The notes under the pieces are model-generated. The model did no database searches. It was given only the letters and a program-made list of their open reading frames with translations, and had not been told where the DNA came from. From Microbacterium sp. (GTDB lineage Bacteria; Actinomycetota; Actinomycetes; Actinomycetales; Microbacteriaceae), in assembly GCA_029239635.1 (NCBI GenBank), contig JARBUN010000036.1, positions 1-46,152 on the forward strand: a DNA stretch of 46,152 nucleotides, read 5' to 3'. A program made the translations under genes and the position numbers. This document shows, piece by piece, positions 1 through 8,453 of the stretch (position 1 is its first letter; each line of letters opens with the position of its first letter).

Positions 1-653
1 CGCGACTGGATGTCGCGCATCGCGTCGATCTCGGCGGACTGGCCGGTGATGATCGCCTGGGCGACCTCGGCCACGCGCGGCTCGTCGCCGAGCTCGATGA
101 CGGCCTGCGCCATCGGGATCGCGCCCTGGTGGTGGCGGATCATCAGGGAGAGGAAGAGACAGTCGGCGGGTTGGCCCTCGAGGGTGCGGAGCTGGTCGAG
201 CTCGGCATCCGTCGCCATGCCCATCTGCGCGAGCAGCTCGTCTTGCGTGTAGGCGGAGGTGTCGCCGTGGCTGTGCGCGCCGGAGGCCTGCATCCACGTC
301 ATCAGGGGTTGGGGAGAGGCCTGGGGGAGTCCCCACTGCACGAGCCAGCCGAACATCTCCCCGCGTTGGCCCGCCTGCGCCGTCGCGATGTCGTACGAGA
401 GGGTGCGCAGCTCGTCGTCGTCGGTCTTGCGGTAGATCTCCATCGCCATCGACACCGCCTGGGTGTGATGCACCTGCATGTCGCGGGCGAAGCCCGCATC
501 GGCGGACGTCGTGGAGGGATACGTGGGCGCGGCCGTCGCGCCGAACGCCGTGAAGCGTCCGATCGCGAAGGCCACGGCCACGATGGCGACGGTGACGACA
601 GCGACCACGATCCACCGGACCGCGGGGCGTGCGACCGGGGCGTCGTCGGTCAT
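1..653 (-). CDS. DUF305 family membrane-anchored protein, 3' end outside the window
   Basis: Partial gene; 217 codons are visible and the C-terminus lies off the left edge. One membrane segment spans about residues 13-33, followed by an extracytoplasmic domain. Two His-His motifs typical of DUF305 are present: MQVHHTQAVSMA (HH 62-63) and MIRHHQGAIPMA (HH 174-175), so this is the usual two-repeat four-helix arrangement. DUF305 proteins have been linked to metal (often copper) handling, but the exact role is not settled. The ATG at 653 lies one base after the stop of the DUF3105 gene, so the two are almost certainly co-transcribed and translationally coupled. Family call is firm; function is not. 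Confidence 0.9.
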   Translation of the reverse strand, partial: MTDDAPVARPAVRWIVVAVVTVAIVAVAFAIGRFTAFGATAAPTYPSTTSADAGFARDMQVHHTQAVSMAMEIYRKTDDDELRTLSYDIATAQAGQRGEMFGWLVQWGLPQASPQPLMTWMQASGAHSHGDTSAYTQDELLAQMGMATDAELDQLRTLEGQPADCLFLSLMIRHHQGAIPMAQAVIELGDEPRVAEVAQAIITGQSAEIDAMRDIQS

Positions 654-654
654 C

Positions 655-1362
655 TCAGGCCTTACCGGGCCCGTCGATGGCACCCGAGCACGCGGCGTTC
701 GGCTCAGGGACGTTCTGGCTGCGCCAGTACTCGGTGAAGAACTCCCCGATGCGCGGGTCGGTCGGGTCGTCGACCTTGAGCTGGTGGTTCCAGCCGCTCA
801 CGGCGACGGGGGTGTCGAGGCCCGGGTAGGGCGAGAGGATCGCGTAGCTCGACGGCATGACGGCCTTGAGCGCGTCGACGCCGGCCTGGTCGACCTCATC
901 GGGGTTGTAGGTGATCCAGATCGCGCCGTGCTCGAGGGAGTGCACCGCGTTCTCGTTCTGCTGCGGCTCGGTGTAGACGCCGCAGTTCAGCCAGTAGGGG
1001 TTGTGCGGGCCGCCGGCCGGGGGGTTCTGCTCGTACGTGACGGCACCCTGCACGTGGTCGGAGCGGTTCTCGAAGGTCTGGACGCCCTCGATCTCGCGGC
1101 CGGTGCTGTTGCCCGCCTGGTAGCTCGTGGGGGGCTCGGGAGCGAAGACGAACGAGGCCACGACGACACCCACGATCGCGAGGGCCGCCGTCGATCCGAC
1201 GACCCACCAGACGAGCTTCCCGCGCTTCCGGCGCGCGATCTCCTTCTGGTACTCGGCCAGCTTCGCCTGCCGCTTCTGCTCGCGCTGCTGCTTGACGGTG
1301 AGGTCGATCTCGGACTGCTTCGCCGGGTTTCCGCTGGTGCGTTTTTCGGGGGGAGGCGTCAT
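655..1362 (-). CDS. DUF3105 domain membrane protein
   Basis: A 235-residue protein. A charged Lys/Arg/Gln-rich cytoplasmic stretch (about residues 24-48) precedes one membrane segment (about 50-72) and a soluble extracytoplasmic DUF3105 domain with conserved features such as GGPHNPYW, CGVY, NAVHSLEHGAIWITY and a C-terminal Cys. DUF3105 has no settled biochemical role but is commonly found next to DUF305 in actinobacteria, as here, which suggests a shared task at the cell surface, perhaps metal binding. A TAGGCT -10-like box lies on the minus strand at 1417-1422, about 55 nt upstream of the ATG, as a plausible operon promoter. Confidence 0.9.
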   Translation of the reverse strand: MTPPPEKRTSGNPAKQSEIDLTVKQQREQKRQAKLAEYQKEIARRKRGKLVWWVVGSTAALAIVGVVVASFVFAPEPPTSYQAGNSTGREIEGVQTFENRSDHVQGAVTYEQNPPAGGPHNPYWLNCGVYTEPQQNENAVHSLEHGAIWITYNPDEVDQAGVDALKAVMPSSYAILSPYPGLDTPVAVSGWNHQLKVDDPTDPRIGEFFTEYWRSQNVPEPNAACSGAIDGPGKA

Positions 1363-1416
1363 GTGCTGTGTTCGTCTCTCTTCGGGCGGGACACGTCGGC
1401 TCGAGCCGATTCGTCC

Positions 1417-1422
1417 AGCCTA
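1417..1422 (-). promoter_or_regulatory. Candidate -10 box for the DUF3105-DUF305 operon
   Basis: TAGGCT on the minus strand, preceded by CA, gives CATAGGCT. It lies about 55 nt before the DUF3105 start. The same hexamer precedes several other genes in the window. No convincing -35 is visible. Confidence 0.35.
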
Positions 1423-1492
1423 TGCGGATGAATAGGGCCGCGGCCTGGGAGGAACCCCCATGCCGGGATGGTGGCACGCGGGGACCGCGCGG

Positions 1493-1519
1493 TAGTATGA
1501 CGATGTCGAATCGATTCGA
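1493..1519 (+). promoter_or_regulatory. Candidate promoter with overlapping palindromic operator before the MFS efflux gene
   Basis: TAGTAT (1493-1498) is a good -10 box. It is followed 7 bases later by the perfect 14-bp palindrome TCGAATCGATTCGA (1506-1519), which would sit at the transcription start. A further TTCGA half-site follows at 1522-1526. A repressor bound here would block initiation; no regulator gene is adjacent, so its identity is unknown. Confidence 0.45.
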
Positions 1520-1590
1520 GGTTCGATGTTCCCCCACCTTTTTTCCGCCCGACTCGTTCGGGCTGTCCGTGTTGCGAAACGAAGAGACGC

Positions 1591-2928
1591 GTGCTCGATA
1601 CTGCTTCCCTCCCCGTGGTCCCCCCGACCTCCCCTCCTGACCGCTCGCCCACCGGCGCGATCCGCACCCTCGGCAAGAACCCCGCGACGGCGCCGATCGT
1701 CCTGCACCCCGGTGACGCGATCCCCGCCTCCCGCCGTGTGCTGTACATCATCGTGCTGGGCGCGTTGACGGCCCTCGGCCCCTTCACCATCGACCTCTAC
1801 CTCCCGGCGTTCCCCGTGCTGGAGGCGGATTTCCAGACGAGCGCCGCCGCGATCCAGCTCACCCTGACCGGGACGATGATCGGTTTCGCGCTCGGCCAGC
1901 TGATCGTCGGTCCGCTGAGCGACAAGGTCGGTCGCCGTCTGCCGCTGCTGTCGGTGACCGCCTTGCACGTGGCGGCGAGCGTCTTCGCCGCTCTCGCCCC
2001 GTCGCTGGAGACCCTCTCGATCGCCCGCGTGCTGATGGGCGCCGGAGCCGCCGCCGGCGGTGTCGTCGCGGCGGCGATCATCCGCGATCTCTTCGGGGGA
2101 CGCCGACTCGTGGTCATGCTGTCGCGCATGGCGATGGTCTCGGGTGTCGCCCCGGTGCTCGCCCCCCTCGCCGGGTCGGCGCTGCTGCTGGTGATGGACT
2201 GGCGCGGCATCTTCGTGGTGCTCTCCGTCTACGGCGCGGTCATGCTCGTGTCCGCGGTGCTCTTCGTCCCCGAGACGCTGCCGCCCGCGCGCCGCAGCGG
2301 TACCGGCACCACGACGGTCTGGCAGCGCTATGCGAGCGTCTTCCGCGACCGCGTGTTCATCGGCGTGCTCATCATCGGCGCGATGGCCTTCAGCGGACTG
2401 TTCTCGTACCTCTCGGCATCCTCGTTCCTGTTCCAGGTCACGTACGGCTTCAATCCGCAGCAGTACGGCGTGCTGTTCGCGGTGAACTCCGTGGGCGTCG
2501 TGGTGGGCGTGCAGATCGCGTCTCGCCTCGCCGCGCGCTACGGTCCCCAGTGGGTGCTGGCGGTGTCGACCATCGTGCTCGTCGTCGCGGGTGGGACCAT
2601 CGTCCTCACCGACCAGTTGGGCCTCGGGCTCTGGGGCACCGTCATCCCGCTCTTCTTCTTCATGACCGCGTGCGGTTTCACGTTCCCCTGCGCCCAGGTG
2701 CTCGCCCTCGATCGCCACGGCAAGGCAGCGGGCACGGCGCAGTCGATCATCGGCGCGGCGAACTTCGGCGTCGCGGGCATCATCTCGCCCGTCGTGGGGC
2801 TGCTGTCGGCCGGCGCCGGGATCACCGCCACGACCATGGCATCGGTGATGGTGGGCTGCGCGGTCATCGGTGTGCTCGCGCTCTGGCTGCTCGTGCGCCC
2901 GCGCACCGTCGAGCGGCTCGCGCCCTAG
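1591..2928 (+). CDS. Bcr/CflA-type major facilitator efflux transporter
   Basis: A 445-residue, 12-helix major facilitator of the drug-efflux (DHA1, Bcr/CflA) group, which uses the proton gradient to expel small molecules across the cytoplasmic membrane. Diagnostic sequence: the first helix TIDLYLPAFPVLEADF, and the cytoplasmic loop motif GPLSDKVGRR between helices 2 and 3. A poorly conserved cytoplasmic tail of about 45 residues precedes helix 1, so an internal start is possible; I kept the GTG at 1591, which has GAAGAGA just upstream. It is monocistronic and preceded by a promoter with a palindromic operator. The substrate cannot be told from sequence. Confidence 0.9.
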   Translation: MLDTASLPVVPPTSPPDRSPTGAIRTLGKNPATAPIVLHPGDAIPASRRVLYIIVLGALTALGPFTIDLYLPAFPVLEADFQTSAAAIQLTLTGTMIGFALGQLIVGPLSDKVGRRLPLLSVTALHVAASVFAALAPSLETLSIARVLMGAGAAAGGVVAAAIIRDLFGGRRLVVMLSRMAMVSGVAPVLAPLAGSALLLVMDWRGIFVVLSVYGAVMLVSAVLFVPETLPPARRSGTGTTTVWQRYASVFRDRVFIGVLIIGAMAFSGLFSYLSASSFLFQVTYGFNPQQYGVLFAVNSVGVVVGVQIASRLAARYGPQWVLAVSTIVLVVAGGTIVLTDQLGLGLWGTVIPLFFFMTACGFTFPCAQVLALDRHGKAAGTAQSIIGAANFGVAGIISPVVGLLSAGAGITATTMASVMVGCAVIGVLALWLLVRPRTVERLAP

Positions 2929-3000
2929 GAACGGGCCGAGAACAGTAGCAGAACGCGCGCCGAGGTCTCCGTGCGGGCGGCGAGACGGCATCATGAGTCG

Positions 3001-3705
3001 ATGGATGCCGAATCCGCCGACGCGTCGACCCCCACCCTCCGCTCCGAACGCGTGCGCGGGATCATCGGCCTGACGCTCGTCGCCCTCGCGTGCGGACTCG
3101 GCGCGTGGGTGTTCTTCCGCGGGCCGACGCCCTTCGCGATCGACGTGTGGTGGAACCAGCTGTTCGTCGCGGCACCGTCGCCGGTCCTGCTCTCCTTCGC
3201 CCTGACGATGGACGAGATCGGCGGGCACTGGGTGGCGGTGTTCGTCGTGCCCCTGGGCGGGGCTCTGCTGCTGTACCTCGTCGGGCGACGGTGGGGAGCG
3301 CTGTACTTCCTCGCCGCCTCCGTGGGAAGCGCTGCGGTCGTTCAGCTGCTCAAGCACACGTTCGGCCGCGCGCGCCCCGAAGACATCCTCGTCATCTCCG
3401 ACCACGGTTCCTTCCCGTCCGGTCATACGGCCAACGCCGCCACGGTCGCCGTGGTCGCCGTCGTGCTCTTCCCGGCGTTGTGGGTGCGGATCGCGGGGGT
3501 GGTCTGGGTCCTCGCGATGGCGTTCAGCCGCACGTACCTGCACGCGCATTGGCTCTCCGACACGCTCGGGGGCGCGCTGGTGGGGGCCGGGATGGCGCTC
3601 ATCCTCGCGGCGTTCTTCGCGCACCTGCGGATCCGCGACGACGATCGTCTCGCGGTCCGCCGCGCATCACGACGACCGGATGCCACCACCCTGGGCGCGT
3701 CGTAG
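3001..3705 (+). CDS. PAP2-superfamily membrane phosphatase
   Basis: A 234-residue membrane protein with about five to six helices and the three-part PAP2 phosphatase signature: KHTFGRARP (K118), FPSGHT (PSGH 139-142) and SRTYLHAHWLSD (R177, H183, D187). Such enzymes remove phosphate from lipids such as phosphatidic acid or undecaprenyl diphosphate on the outer face of the membrane. The ATG at 3001 gives a normal N-terminus; a longer frame from 2971 adds ten unlikely residues. The stop codon TAG is also the first three bases of the -10 box for the next gene, which starts ten bases later. The exact lipid substrate is unknown. Confidence 0.88.
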   Translation: MDAESADASTPTLRSERVRGIIGLTLVALACGLGAWVFFRGPTPFAIDVWWNQLFVAAPSPVLLSFALTMDEIGGHWVAVFVVPLGGALLLYLVGRRWGALYFLAASVGSAAVVQLLKHTFGRARPEDILVISDHGSFPSGHTANAATVAVVAVVLFPALWVRIAGVVWVLAMAFSRTYLHAHWLSDTLGGALVGAGMALILAAFFAHLRIRDDDRLAVRRASRRPDATTLGAS

Positions 3706-3708
3706 GCT
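3703..3708 (+). promoter_or_regulatory. Leaderless-type -10 box (TAGGCT) for the HerA-like gene
   Basis: TAGGCT lies 7 nt before the ATG at 3716 with no Shine-Dalgarno between, the spacing expected when transcription begins at the start codon. It overlaps the stop codon of the PAP2 gene. Confidence 0.55.
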
Positions 3709-3715
3709 GACCGCC

Positions 3716-5644
3716 ATGAGCGACAACGGCGCGTCGTCCACCCGTCCTTCCGACGACCCCGAGGTCGTGCGCCTGCGGGCCGTGGCCGAAGCCGCGGAGG
3801 CCGAGCTGCGGCTCGCGCGGGCGCGGGCCGATCTCGCCGAGGCCGAGGCCGCCGCGGCGCGAGCCCGCGCGGCGGCGGGCGGGGAAGCCGCGTCGGGCGG
3901 GGAAACGGCGTCGGGCGGGGAAACGGCGTCGGACGGTGAAGGGGCGTCGGGCGGGGACGCACCGCCCGCGAGCGTTCCTCCCGCGAGCGCTCCGCCCTCG
4001 ACCGCGCCGGCCCCCGGCCCGCTGACCGACGCCCAGGTCTCCGCCGTCGCCGCCGGGTACGCCTCGGACGGTGCGACGCTCGACCTCGGGGTCCTCATGA
4101 ACGGCGGGCCGGTGGCATCCGTCCCCGTCCGGATCCCGCTGGCGATGATCAACCGGCACGGTCTCGTGGCGGGGGCGACCGGCACGGGCAAGACGCGCAC
4201 GCTGCAGCTCCTGGCCGAGCAGCTGTCGGCGCAGGGCGTGCCCGTCTTCGCCGCCGACATCAAGGGCGATCTCTCGGGGATCGCTGCCCCCGGGACGGCG
4301 AGCGAGAAGCTCACCGCCCGCACGGACGTCCTCGGTCAGAGCTGGTCGCCGCGGTCGTACCCCACCGAGTTCTTCGCGCTGGGCGATGACACCGCCTCCG
4401 GGATCCCGGTGCGCGCGACGGTGTCGGGCTTCGGCCCGCTGCTGCTGAGCCGCGTTCTGGGGCTGAATGCGACGCAGGAGTCGAGCCTCGGTCTCGTCTT
4501 CCACTACGCCGATGAGAAGGGGCTGGCCCTCGTCGACCTGCCCGACCTCCGCGCGGTGCTCACCTTCCTCACGAGCGACGAGGGGAAGGACGAGCTGAAG
4601 GGAATCGGCGGCCTGTCCGCGGCGACGGCCGGAGTCATCCTGCGCGAGCTGGTCGCCTTCGCCGCGGCCGGAGCCGACACCTTCTTCGGGGAGCCCGAGC
4701 TCGACGTGTCGGTGTTCCTGCGCACGGCGGCGGACGGGGCCGGGATCGTGAGCCTGCTCGAGGTGCCGAGTGTCGCGTCGCGGCCCGAGCTGTACTCGAC
4801 CTTCCTCATGTACCTGCTCGCGGAGCTGTACGAGGTGCTGCCCGAGGTCGGCGACCTCGAGAAGCCCAAGCTCGTGTTCTTCTTCGACGAGGCGCACCTG
4901 CTGTTCCGCGACGCCTCGAAAGCGTTCCTCGCCGCGATCACCCAGACGGTGCGGCTCATCCGCTCCAAGGGGGTGGGTGTCTTCTTCGTCACCCAGACGC
5001 CGAAGGACGTCCCCGCCGACGTTCTCGGGCAGCTCGGCTCTCGCGTGCAGCACGCCCTGCGCGCCTACACCCCCGACGACGTGAAGGCGCTCCGCGCCTC
5101 GGTGCGCACCTACCCCGACTCGGGGTACGACCTCGAGCGGGTGCTGCAGGAACTCGGCACCGGAGAGGCGATCGTCACGGTCATGAGCGAGCGCGGAGCG
5201 CCCACGCCGGTCGCGTGGACCCGGCTCTTCGCGCCGCGCGCCTCGATGTCGCCGATCCCCGCAGAGACCATGGCGACCGCCGTCGCGGCATCCGCTCTCT
5301 TCGCCACGTACGGCACCCCGATCGACCCGGAGTCGGCGCGCGAGATCCTCGGTGCGCGGATGCAGGCCGCAGCCGACGCGCGCGCCGCGGCGGAGAAGGC
5401 GAAACAGGATGCCGCCGATGCCGCCGAGTACGCGAAGCAGAAGGCCGCGATCGACAAGGCCAACGCGGAGGCGCAGAAGAAGGCGCAGCGCGAGTACGAG
5501 CGGATCCTCAAGAGTACCGCGGCCCCGCGTCGACGCTCGAGTGCGCCGACCTCTCCGCTCGACGACGTGCTGGGGCGCGGGGCCACCAAGAGCATCGTGA
5601 CGGATGTGATCCGCGGGCTGTTCGGCACCGGGCGACGGCGCTGA
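3716..5644 (+). CDS. HerA-like helicase/ATPase of the DUF853 family
   Basis: A 642-residue cytoplasmic P-loop ATPase. An Ala/Glu/Arg-rich coiled segment (about residues 15-52) is followed by a Gly/Ser/Glu hexapeptide repeat (55-82) and then the HerA/FtsK-like ATPase core: Walker A GATGTGKT at 153-160 and Walker B LVFFFDEAHLLF at 386-397 with D391/E392. A second Ala/Lys-rich coil lies near residues 555-610. DUF853 proteins are DNA-translocase relatives with no fixed role. The ATG at 3716 is preferred over a frame start at 3680 that would run into the PAP2 stop region. The gene stands alone and ends at a strong hairpin (5697-5730). Confidence 0.9.
   Translation: MSDNGASSTRPSDDPEVVRLRAVAEAAEAELRLARARADLAEAEAAAARARAAAGGEAASGGETASGGETASDGEGASGGDAPPASVPPASAPPSTAPAPGPLTDAQVSAVAAGYASDGATLDLGVLMNGGPVASVPVRIPLAMINRHGLVAGATGTGKTRTLQLLAEQLSAQGVPVFAADIKGDLSGIAAPGTASEKLTARTDVLGQSWSPRSYPTEFFALGDDTASGIPVRATVSGFGPLLLSRVLGLNATQESSLGLVFHYADEKGLALVDLPDLRAVLTFLTSDEGKDELKGIGGLSAATAGVILRELVAFAAAGADTFFGEPELDVSVFLRTAADGAGIVSLLEVPSVASRPELYSTFLMYLLAELYEVLPEVGDLEKPKLVFFFDEAHLLFRDASKAFLAAITQTVRLIRSKGVGVFFVTQTPKDVPADVLGQLGSRVQHALRAYTPDDVKALRASVRTYPDSGYDLERVLQELGTGEAIVTVMSERGAPTPVAWTRLFAPRASMSPIPAETMATAVAASALFATYGTPIDPESAREILGARMQAAADARAAAEKAKQDAADAAEYAKQKAAIDKANAEAQKKAQREYERILKSTAAPRRRSSAPTSPLDDVLGRGATKSIVTDVIRGLFGTGRRR
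3878..3961 (+). repeat. 18-bp tandem repeat coding GGETAS-type hexapeptides
   Basis: Four and a half units of 18 bp inside the HerA-like gene encode GGEAAS, GGETAS, GGETAS, DGEGAS, GGDA. They form a flexible linker between the coiled N-terminus and the ATPase core. Copy number is likely to vary between strains. Confidence 0.75.
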
Positions 5645-5696
5645 GCGGGCGCACGGTGCCGTCGGCGTACGGGGCCGTCGGCGCACGGGGCGGAGG

Positions 5697-5730
5697 GATC
5701 GCGGATGCCAGGGGTTCGGCATCCACGATC
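5697..5730. terminator. Hairpin terminator built from an inverted GGATGCC pair
   Basis: GGATGCC (5703-5709) and GGCATCC (5718-5724) pair across an 8-nt loop. The stem extends to 13 pairs with one mismatch through outer GATCG/CGATC. It lies between the stop of the HerA-like gene and the stop of the oppositely oriented transporter remnant, as expected of a two-way terminator. Confidence 0.7.
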
Positions 5731-5738
5731 CTTCGCCG

Positions 5739-6125
5739 TCAGGCGCGCCGGACGGGGAGGGGCATCGTCGAGGTGTCGATGAGCGGATCTGTCTCCTGGC
5801 GCTCGACGAGGGCGGCGGCCTCGGCGGGGGTCTCCACGGTGGGAACCGAGCCGAGCAGGGGGCGTTTCGCGGTCTCGCGCATCGCGAGGAGGGCGATGAG
5901 CCCCAACGCCGCGAACAGCATGATGTAGAACGCCGGCATCAGGGCAGGGCCTGGCGGATGAGCGCGCCGTGCCGCCGAACAGCGACACCTCGACGTTGTA
6001 GGCCACGGCCGTCGCTCCGAAGCGCGAGGCGGTCGGGAAGAGCGCCGGCAGGGCGGATGCCGAGATCGCCACGGAGAACGCCACGGGCAGGCCGGCCGAC
6101 ATCACCACCAGGACCGCGGGCGGGC
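5739..6125 (-). pseudogene. Remnant of an MHS-family (ProP-like) metabolite:proton symporter, C-terminal part
   Basis: Reading the minus strand gives the last two helices of an MHS-family symporter, but in three different frames. PAVLVVMSAGLPVAFSVAI through ALPALFPTASRFGATAVAYN and SLFGGTA is in one frame, LIRQAL in a second, and MPAFYIMLFAALGLIALLAM plus a Pro/Glu-rich tail in a third. The first break fits loss of a single C in a GCGCC(G)CTC stretch (near 5965). The second is a small deletion just before MPAFY (near 5940). All N-terminal helices are missing; the fragment is joined at about 6125 to a carboxylesterase fragment. It cannot make a working transporter. The original substrate is unknown. 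Confidence 0.85.
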
Positions 6126-6314
6126 CGCGCCGAAAGCGGCCGCATCGACCTCGTCGGTGATGTCGGCGGCGGCCTGGGGAGCGCGCCACCGGAGGTCTCC
6201 GACAGGAGGCTGCCCGTAGCGGATGCCGAGCCAGTGGCGTGCGTCGTTCTCGACGCGACCGCGGAAGGAACCCGCGGGGGCCGCCGCGAGGGGTCCGGAG
6301 GGGACGGGGGACAC
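6126..6314 (-). pseudogene. Remnant of a type-B carboxylesterase, N-terminal part
   Basis: About 60 codons on the minus strand match the start of para-nitrobenzyl-esterase-like proteins: AGSFRGRVEND, then the hallmark LGIRYGQPPVGDLRWRAPQ, then VDAAAFGA. The reading frame is open from the ATG at 6314 but passes into transporter sequence near 6125 and stops shortly after (WW-stop). The catalytic Ser, acid and His regions are absent. Because the esterase 5' end and the transporter 3' end lie in the same direction, the simplest history is a deletion that removed everything between them. Confidence 0.85.
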
Positions 6315-6329
6315 GCGCTCCCCCTAACG

Positions 6330-7826
6330 CCGGGTCGCCTCGTGCCGCGCCTGCTGTCGGCGGGGTACCGGGTGCGCGTTCTCGCGCGCGACCCCGCCCG
6401 TGCGGCGGCGTTCCCCTGGGGCGGCGACGTCGAGGTCGTCCGGGGGGATGCGACGGATGCCGAGGCCGTACGCGAGGCGGTCGATGGTGTCGACGTCGTC
6501 TCCTACCTGATCCACTCGATGGGCGGGGGCAAGGACTTCGAGAACACCGACCGGCGGGCGGCCCGGACGGTGGCAGAGGCGGCGGCCGCGGCATCCGTCA
6601 GCCGGATCGTCTATCTCGGGGGCCTGCATCCGCTCGACACGCCCCTCTCGCCGCACCTGCGGTCCCGCGTCGAGGTGGGGGAGATCCTGCTCGCCAGCGG
6701 GGTGCCCACGCTGGTGCTGCAGGCGGGGGTCGTGATCGGATCGGGTTCGGCGTCGTTCGAGATGGTGCGCCACCTCACCGACGTGCTGCCCTACATGCCC
6801 GCGCCGAAGTGGGTGCGCAACCACATCCAGCCGATCGCCGTGCGCGACGTTCTGCACTACCTGCTCGGGGCCGCGCGGGTCGCCCCGAACGTCAATCGCG
6901 CGGTCGACATCGGCGGTCCCGACGTGCTCCGGTACGGGCAGATGATGAACGGCTACGCACTCGAAGCCGGCTTGCACCAGCGGCCGATCGCCTCGCTGCC
7001 GGTGCTGACGCCGCGCCTGGCCTCGCACTGGGTGAACCTCGTGACCCCGATCCCGAAGGCCATCGCGCGCCCGCTGGTGGAGTCCCTGCAGAACGACTGC
7101 GTCGTGAAGGACCGCGCGGTCGACGACCTCATCCCGCGCCCCGAGGGCGGGCTCATGCCGTATCGCGCCGCCGTCAAGCTCGCCCTGCGCCGCGTGAACG
7201 ACGACGCGATCGAGACGAGCTGGCAGGATGCCGAGGTCTCCGGCGTCCCGAGCGACCCGCTGCCGAGCGACCCCGACTGGGCGGGGCGCCTGGTTTACAC
7301 CGACATCCGCACGATGCACACGACCGCGAACGCGGCGCAGCTCTGGTCGGTGATCGAGGGGATCGGCGGCGAGAACGGCTGGTATTCCTCACCGTTGCTC
7401 TGGGCGATCCGCGGGTGGATGGACCGCCTCGTCGGTGGCGTGGGCCTCGCTCGCGGGCGCCGCAGCCGGTCGGTGGTGACCGTCGGCGACGCGCTCGACT
7501 TCTGGAGGGTCGAGGCCATCGAGCCCGGACGCCTCCTGCGACTCCGCGCGGAGATGAAGGTGCCCGGCGGCGCGTGGCTGGAGCTGCGCGCGACCCCGGA
7601 GGGCGATGAGGCGCGGTTCGACCAACGGGCGCTCTTCTTCCCGACCGGGCTCGCCGGACGGCTGTACTGGCTCGCGGTCCTGCCTTTCCACGGCCTCATC
7701 TTCAGCGGCATGGCCCGACGCATCACCGCGGCGGCCGAGCACGTGCAGCGCGAGGACCCCGAGCCCCGGTCCGAGGCGGGGCGGATCGCGCCGGAGGTCC
7801 CCGAGGTCGAGACGGTCGGCGGGTGA
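6330..7826 (+). pseudogene. 5'-truncated NAD(P)-binding epimerase with DUF2867 C-terminal domain
   Basis: The frame reads as an extended-SDR/NmrA-like protein joined to a DUF2867 domain, intact from GRLVPRLLSAGYRVRVLARD to the stop at 7826 (about 498 codons). What is missing is the first dozen residues, which in this family carry the glycine-rich dinucleotide loop (TGATGYIG type). Upstream of 6330 the sequence belongs instead to the antisense of the esterase remnant. An in-frame GTG at 6341 (V of RLVP) is the nearest usable start but has no ribosome site and would still lack the loop. The frame happens to stay open leftwards to 5958, but that extension is antisense to the remnants. Probably non-functional. 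Confidence 0.75.
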
Positions 7827-7910
7827 GCGCGCGGCCGCGCTGCGCCTCGCTCAGCGCGACCGCGAGATCACGCTCGTGTGCCGACATGACCCGTCATCGC
7901 GTCGAAACGT

Positions 7911-7994
7911 GGGTGATCCCGGCGATGCCGGGTGATCTCGGCGTGGGGCGCGGCCACCTAGGCTGATCCCGTGCCGCATGTCGCTCGGGTGATC
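7911..7994. repeat. Three copies of GGGTGATC around the mog start
   Basis: GGGTGATC occurs at 7911-7918, 7930-7937 and 7987-7994. The first two are 19 bp apart and lie just upstream of the -10 box of mog; the third is inside the gene and extends to the palindrome GGTGATCACC. A regulator-binding role is possible but unproven. Confidence 0.35.
7959..7964 (+). promoter_or_regulatory. Leaderless-type -10 box (TAGGCT) for mog-moaE
   Basis: TAGGCT is followed by six bases (GATCCC) and the GTG start at 7971. There is no Shine-Dalgarno, so a leaderless transcript is likely. Confidence 0.6.
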
Positions 7995-8453
7995 ACCGTT
8001 TCCGACCGCTCCGCCGCGGGGCTACGCGAAGACCGCGGTGGTCCGCTCGCGGTCTCGCTGCTGCGCGAGGCCGGGTTCGACTGCGCCGACGCGGTCGTGG
8101 TGCCCGACGGCGCCGACAGCGTCGAGGCCGCGCTCCGCGCGGCCGTCGCGGCCGGACCCGGGCTGATCGTCACCACCGGCGGCACGGGCATCGCCCCACG
8201 TGACCGCACGCCCGAGGGGACGGCCCGGGTGCTCGATCGCGAACTCCCCGGCATCGCCGAAGAACTGCGACGGCGGGGGCTCGCCGACACGCCCCTGTCG
8301 ATCATCTCGCGGGGGCTCGCCGGGATCGTCGACCCCGGGTCACTCATCGTCAACCTTCCCGGGTCGACGAGGGCCGTGGCATCCGGGATCTCGGTGATCG
8401 TCGAGATCGCCCCGCACGTGCTCGACCAACTCGCTGGAGGAGACCACGCATGA
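7971..8453 (+). CDS. mog: MogA/MoaB-family molybdopterin adenylyltransferase
   Basis: A 160-residue cytoplasmic enzyme of the MogA/MoaB fold, which adenylates molybdopterin before metal insertion by MoeA. Seen in sequence: an N-terminal ARVITVSDR strand, the substrate loop LIVTTGGTGIAPRDRTPE (about residues 61-80), and the C-terminal NLPGSTRAV loop. The GTG at 7971 is chosen because the alignment-like N-terminus starts there and a -10 box sits six bases upstream. It overlaps moaE by four bases (ATGA). It could be named moaB, since the two names are applied to close relatives in actinobacteria. Confidence 0.9.
   Translation: MPHVARVITVSDRSAAGLREDRGGPLAVSLLREAGFDCADAVVVPDGADSVEAALRAAVAAGPGLIVTTGGTGIAPRDRTPEGTARVLDRELPGIAEELRRRGLADTPLSIISRGLAGIVDPGSLIVNLPGSTRAVASGISVIVEIAPHVLDQLAGGDHA

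Noticed and set aside
1420..3624. A 734-codon open frame on the minus strand
   Set aside because: It is antisense to the MFS and PAP2 genes, rich in Arg/His/Asp/Glu runs with no fold, and only reflects the rarity of stop codons in high-GC DNA.
5958..6330. N-terminal extension that would make the epimerase 622 residues long
   Set aside because: The added residues are the antisense of the transporter and esterase remnants and contain no cofactor loop.
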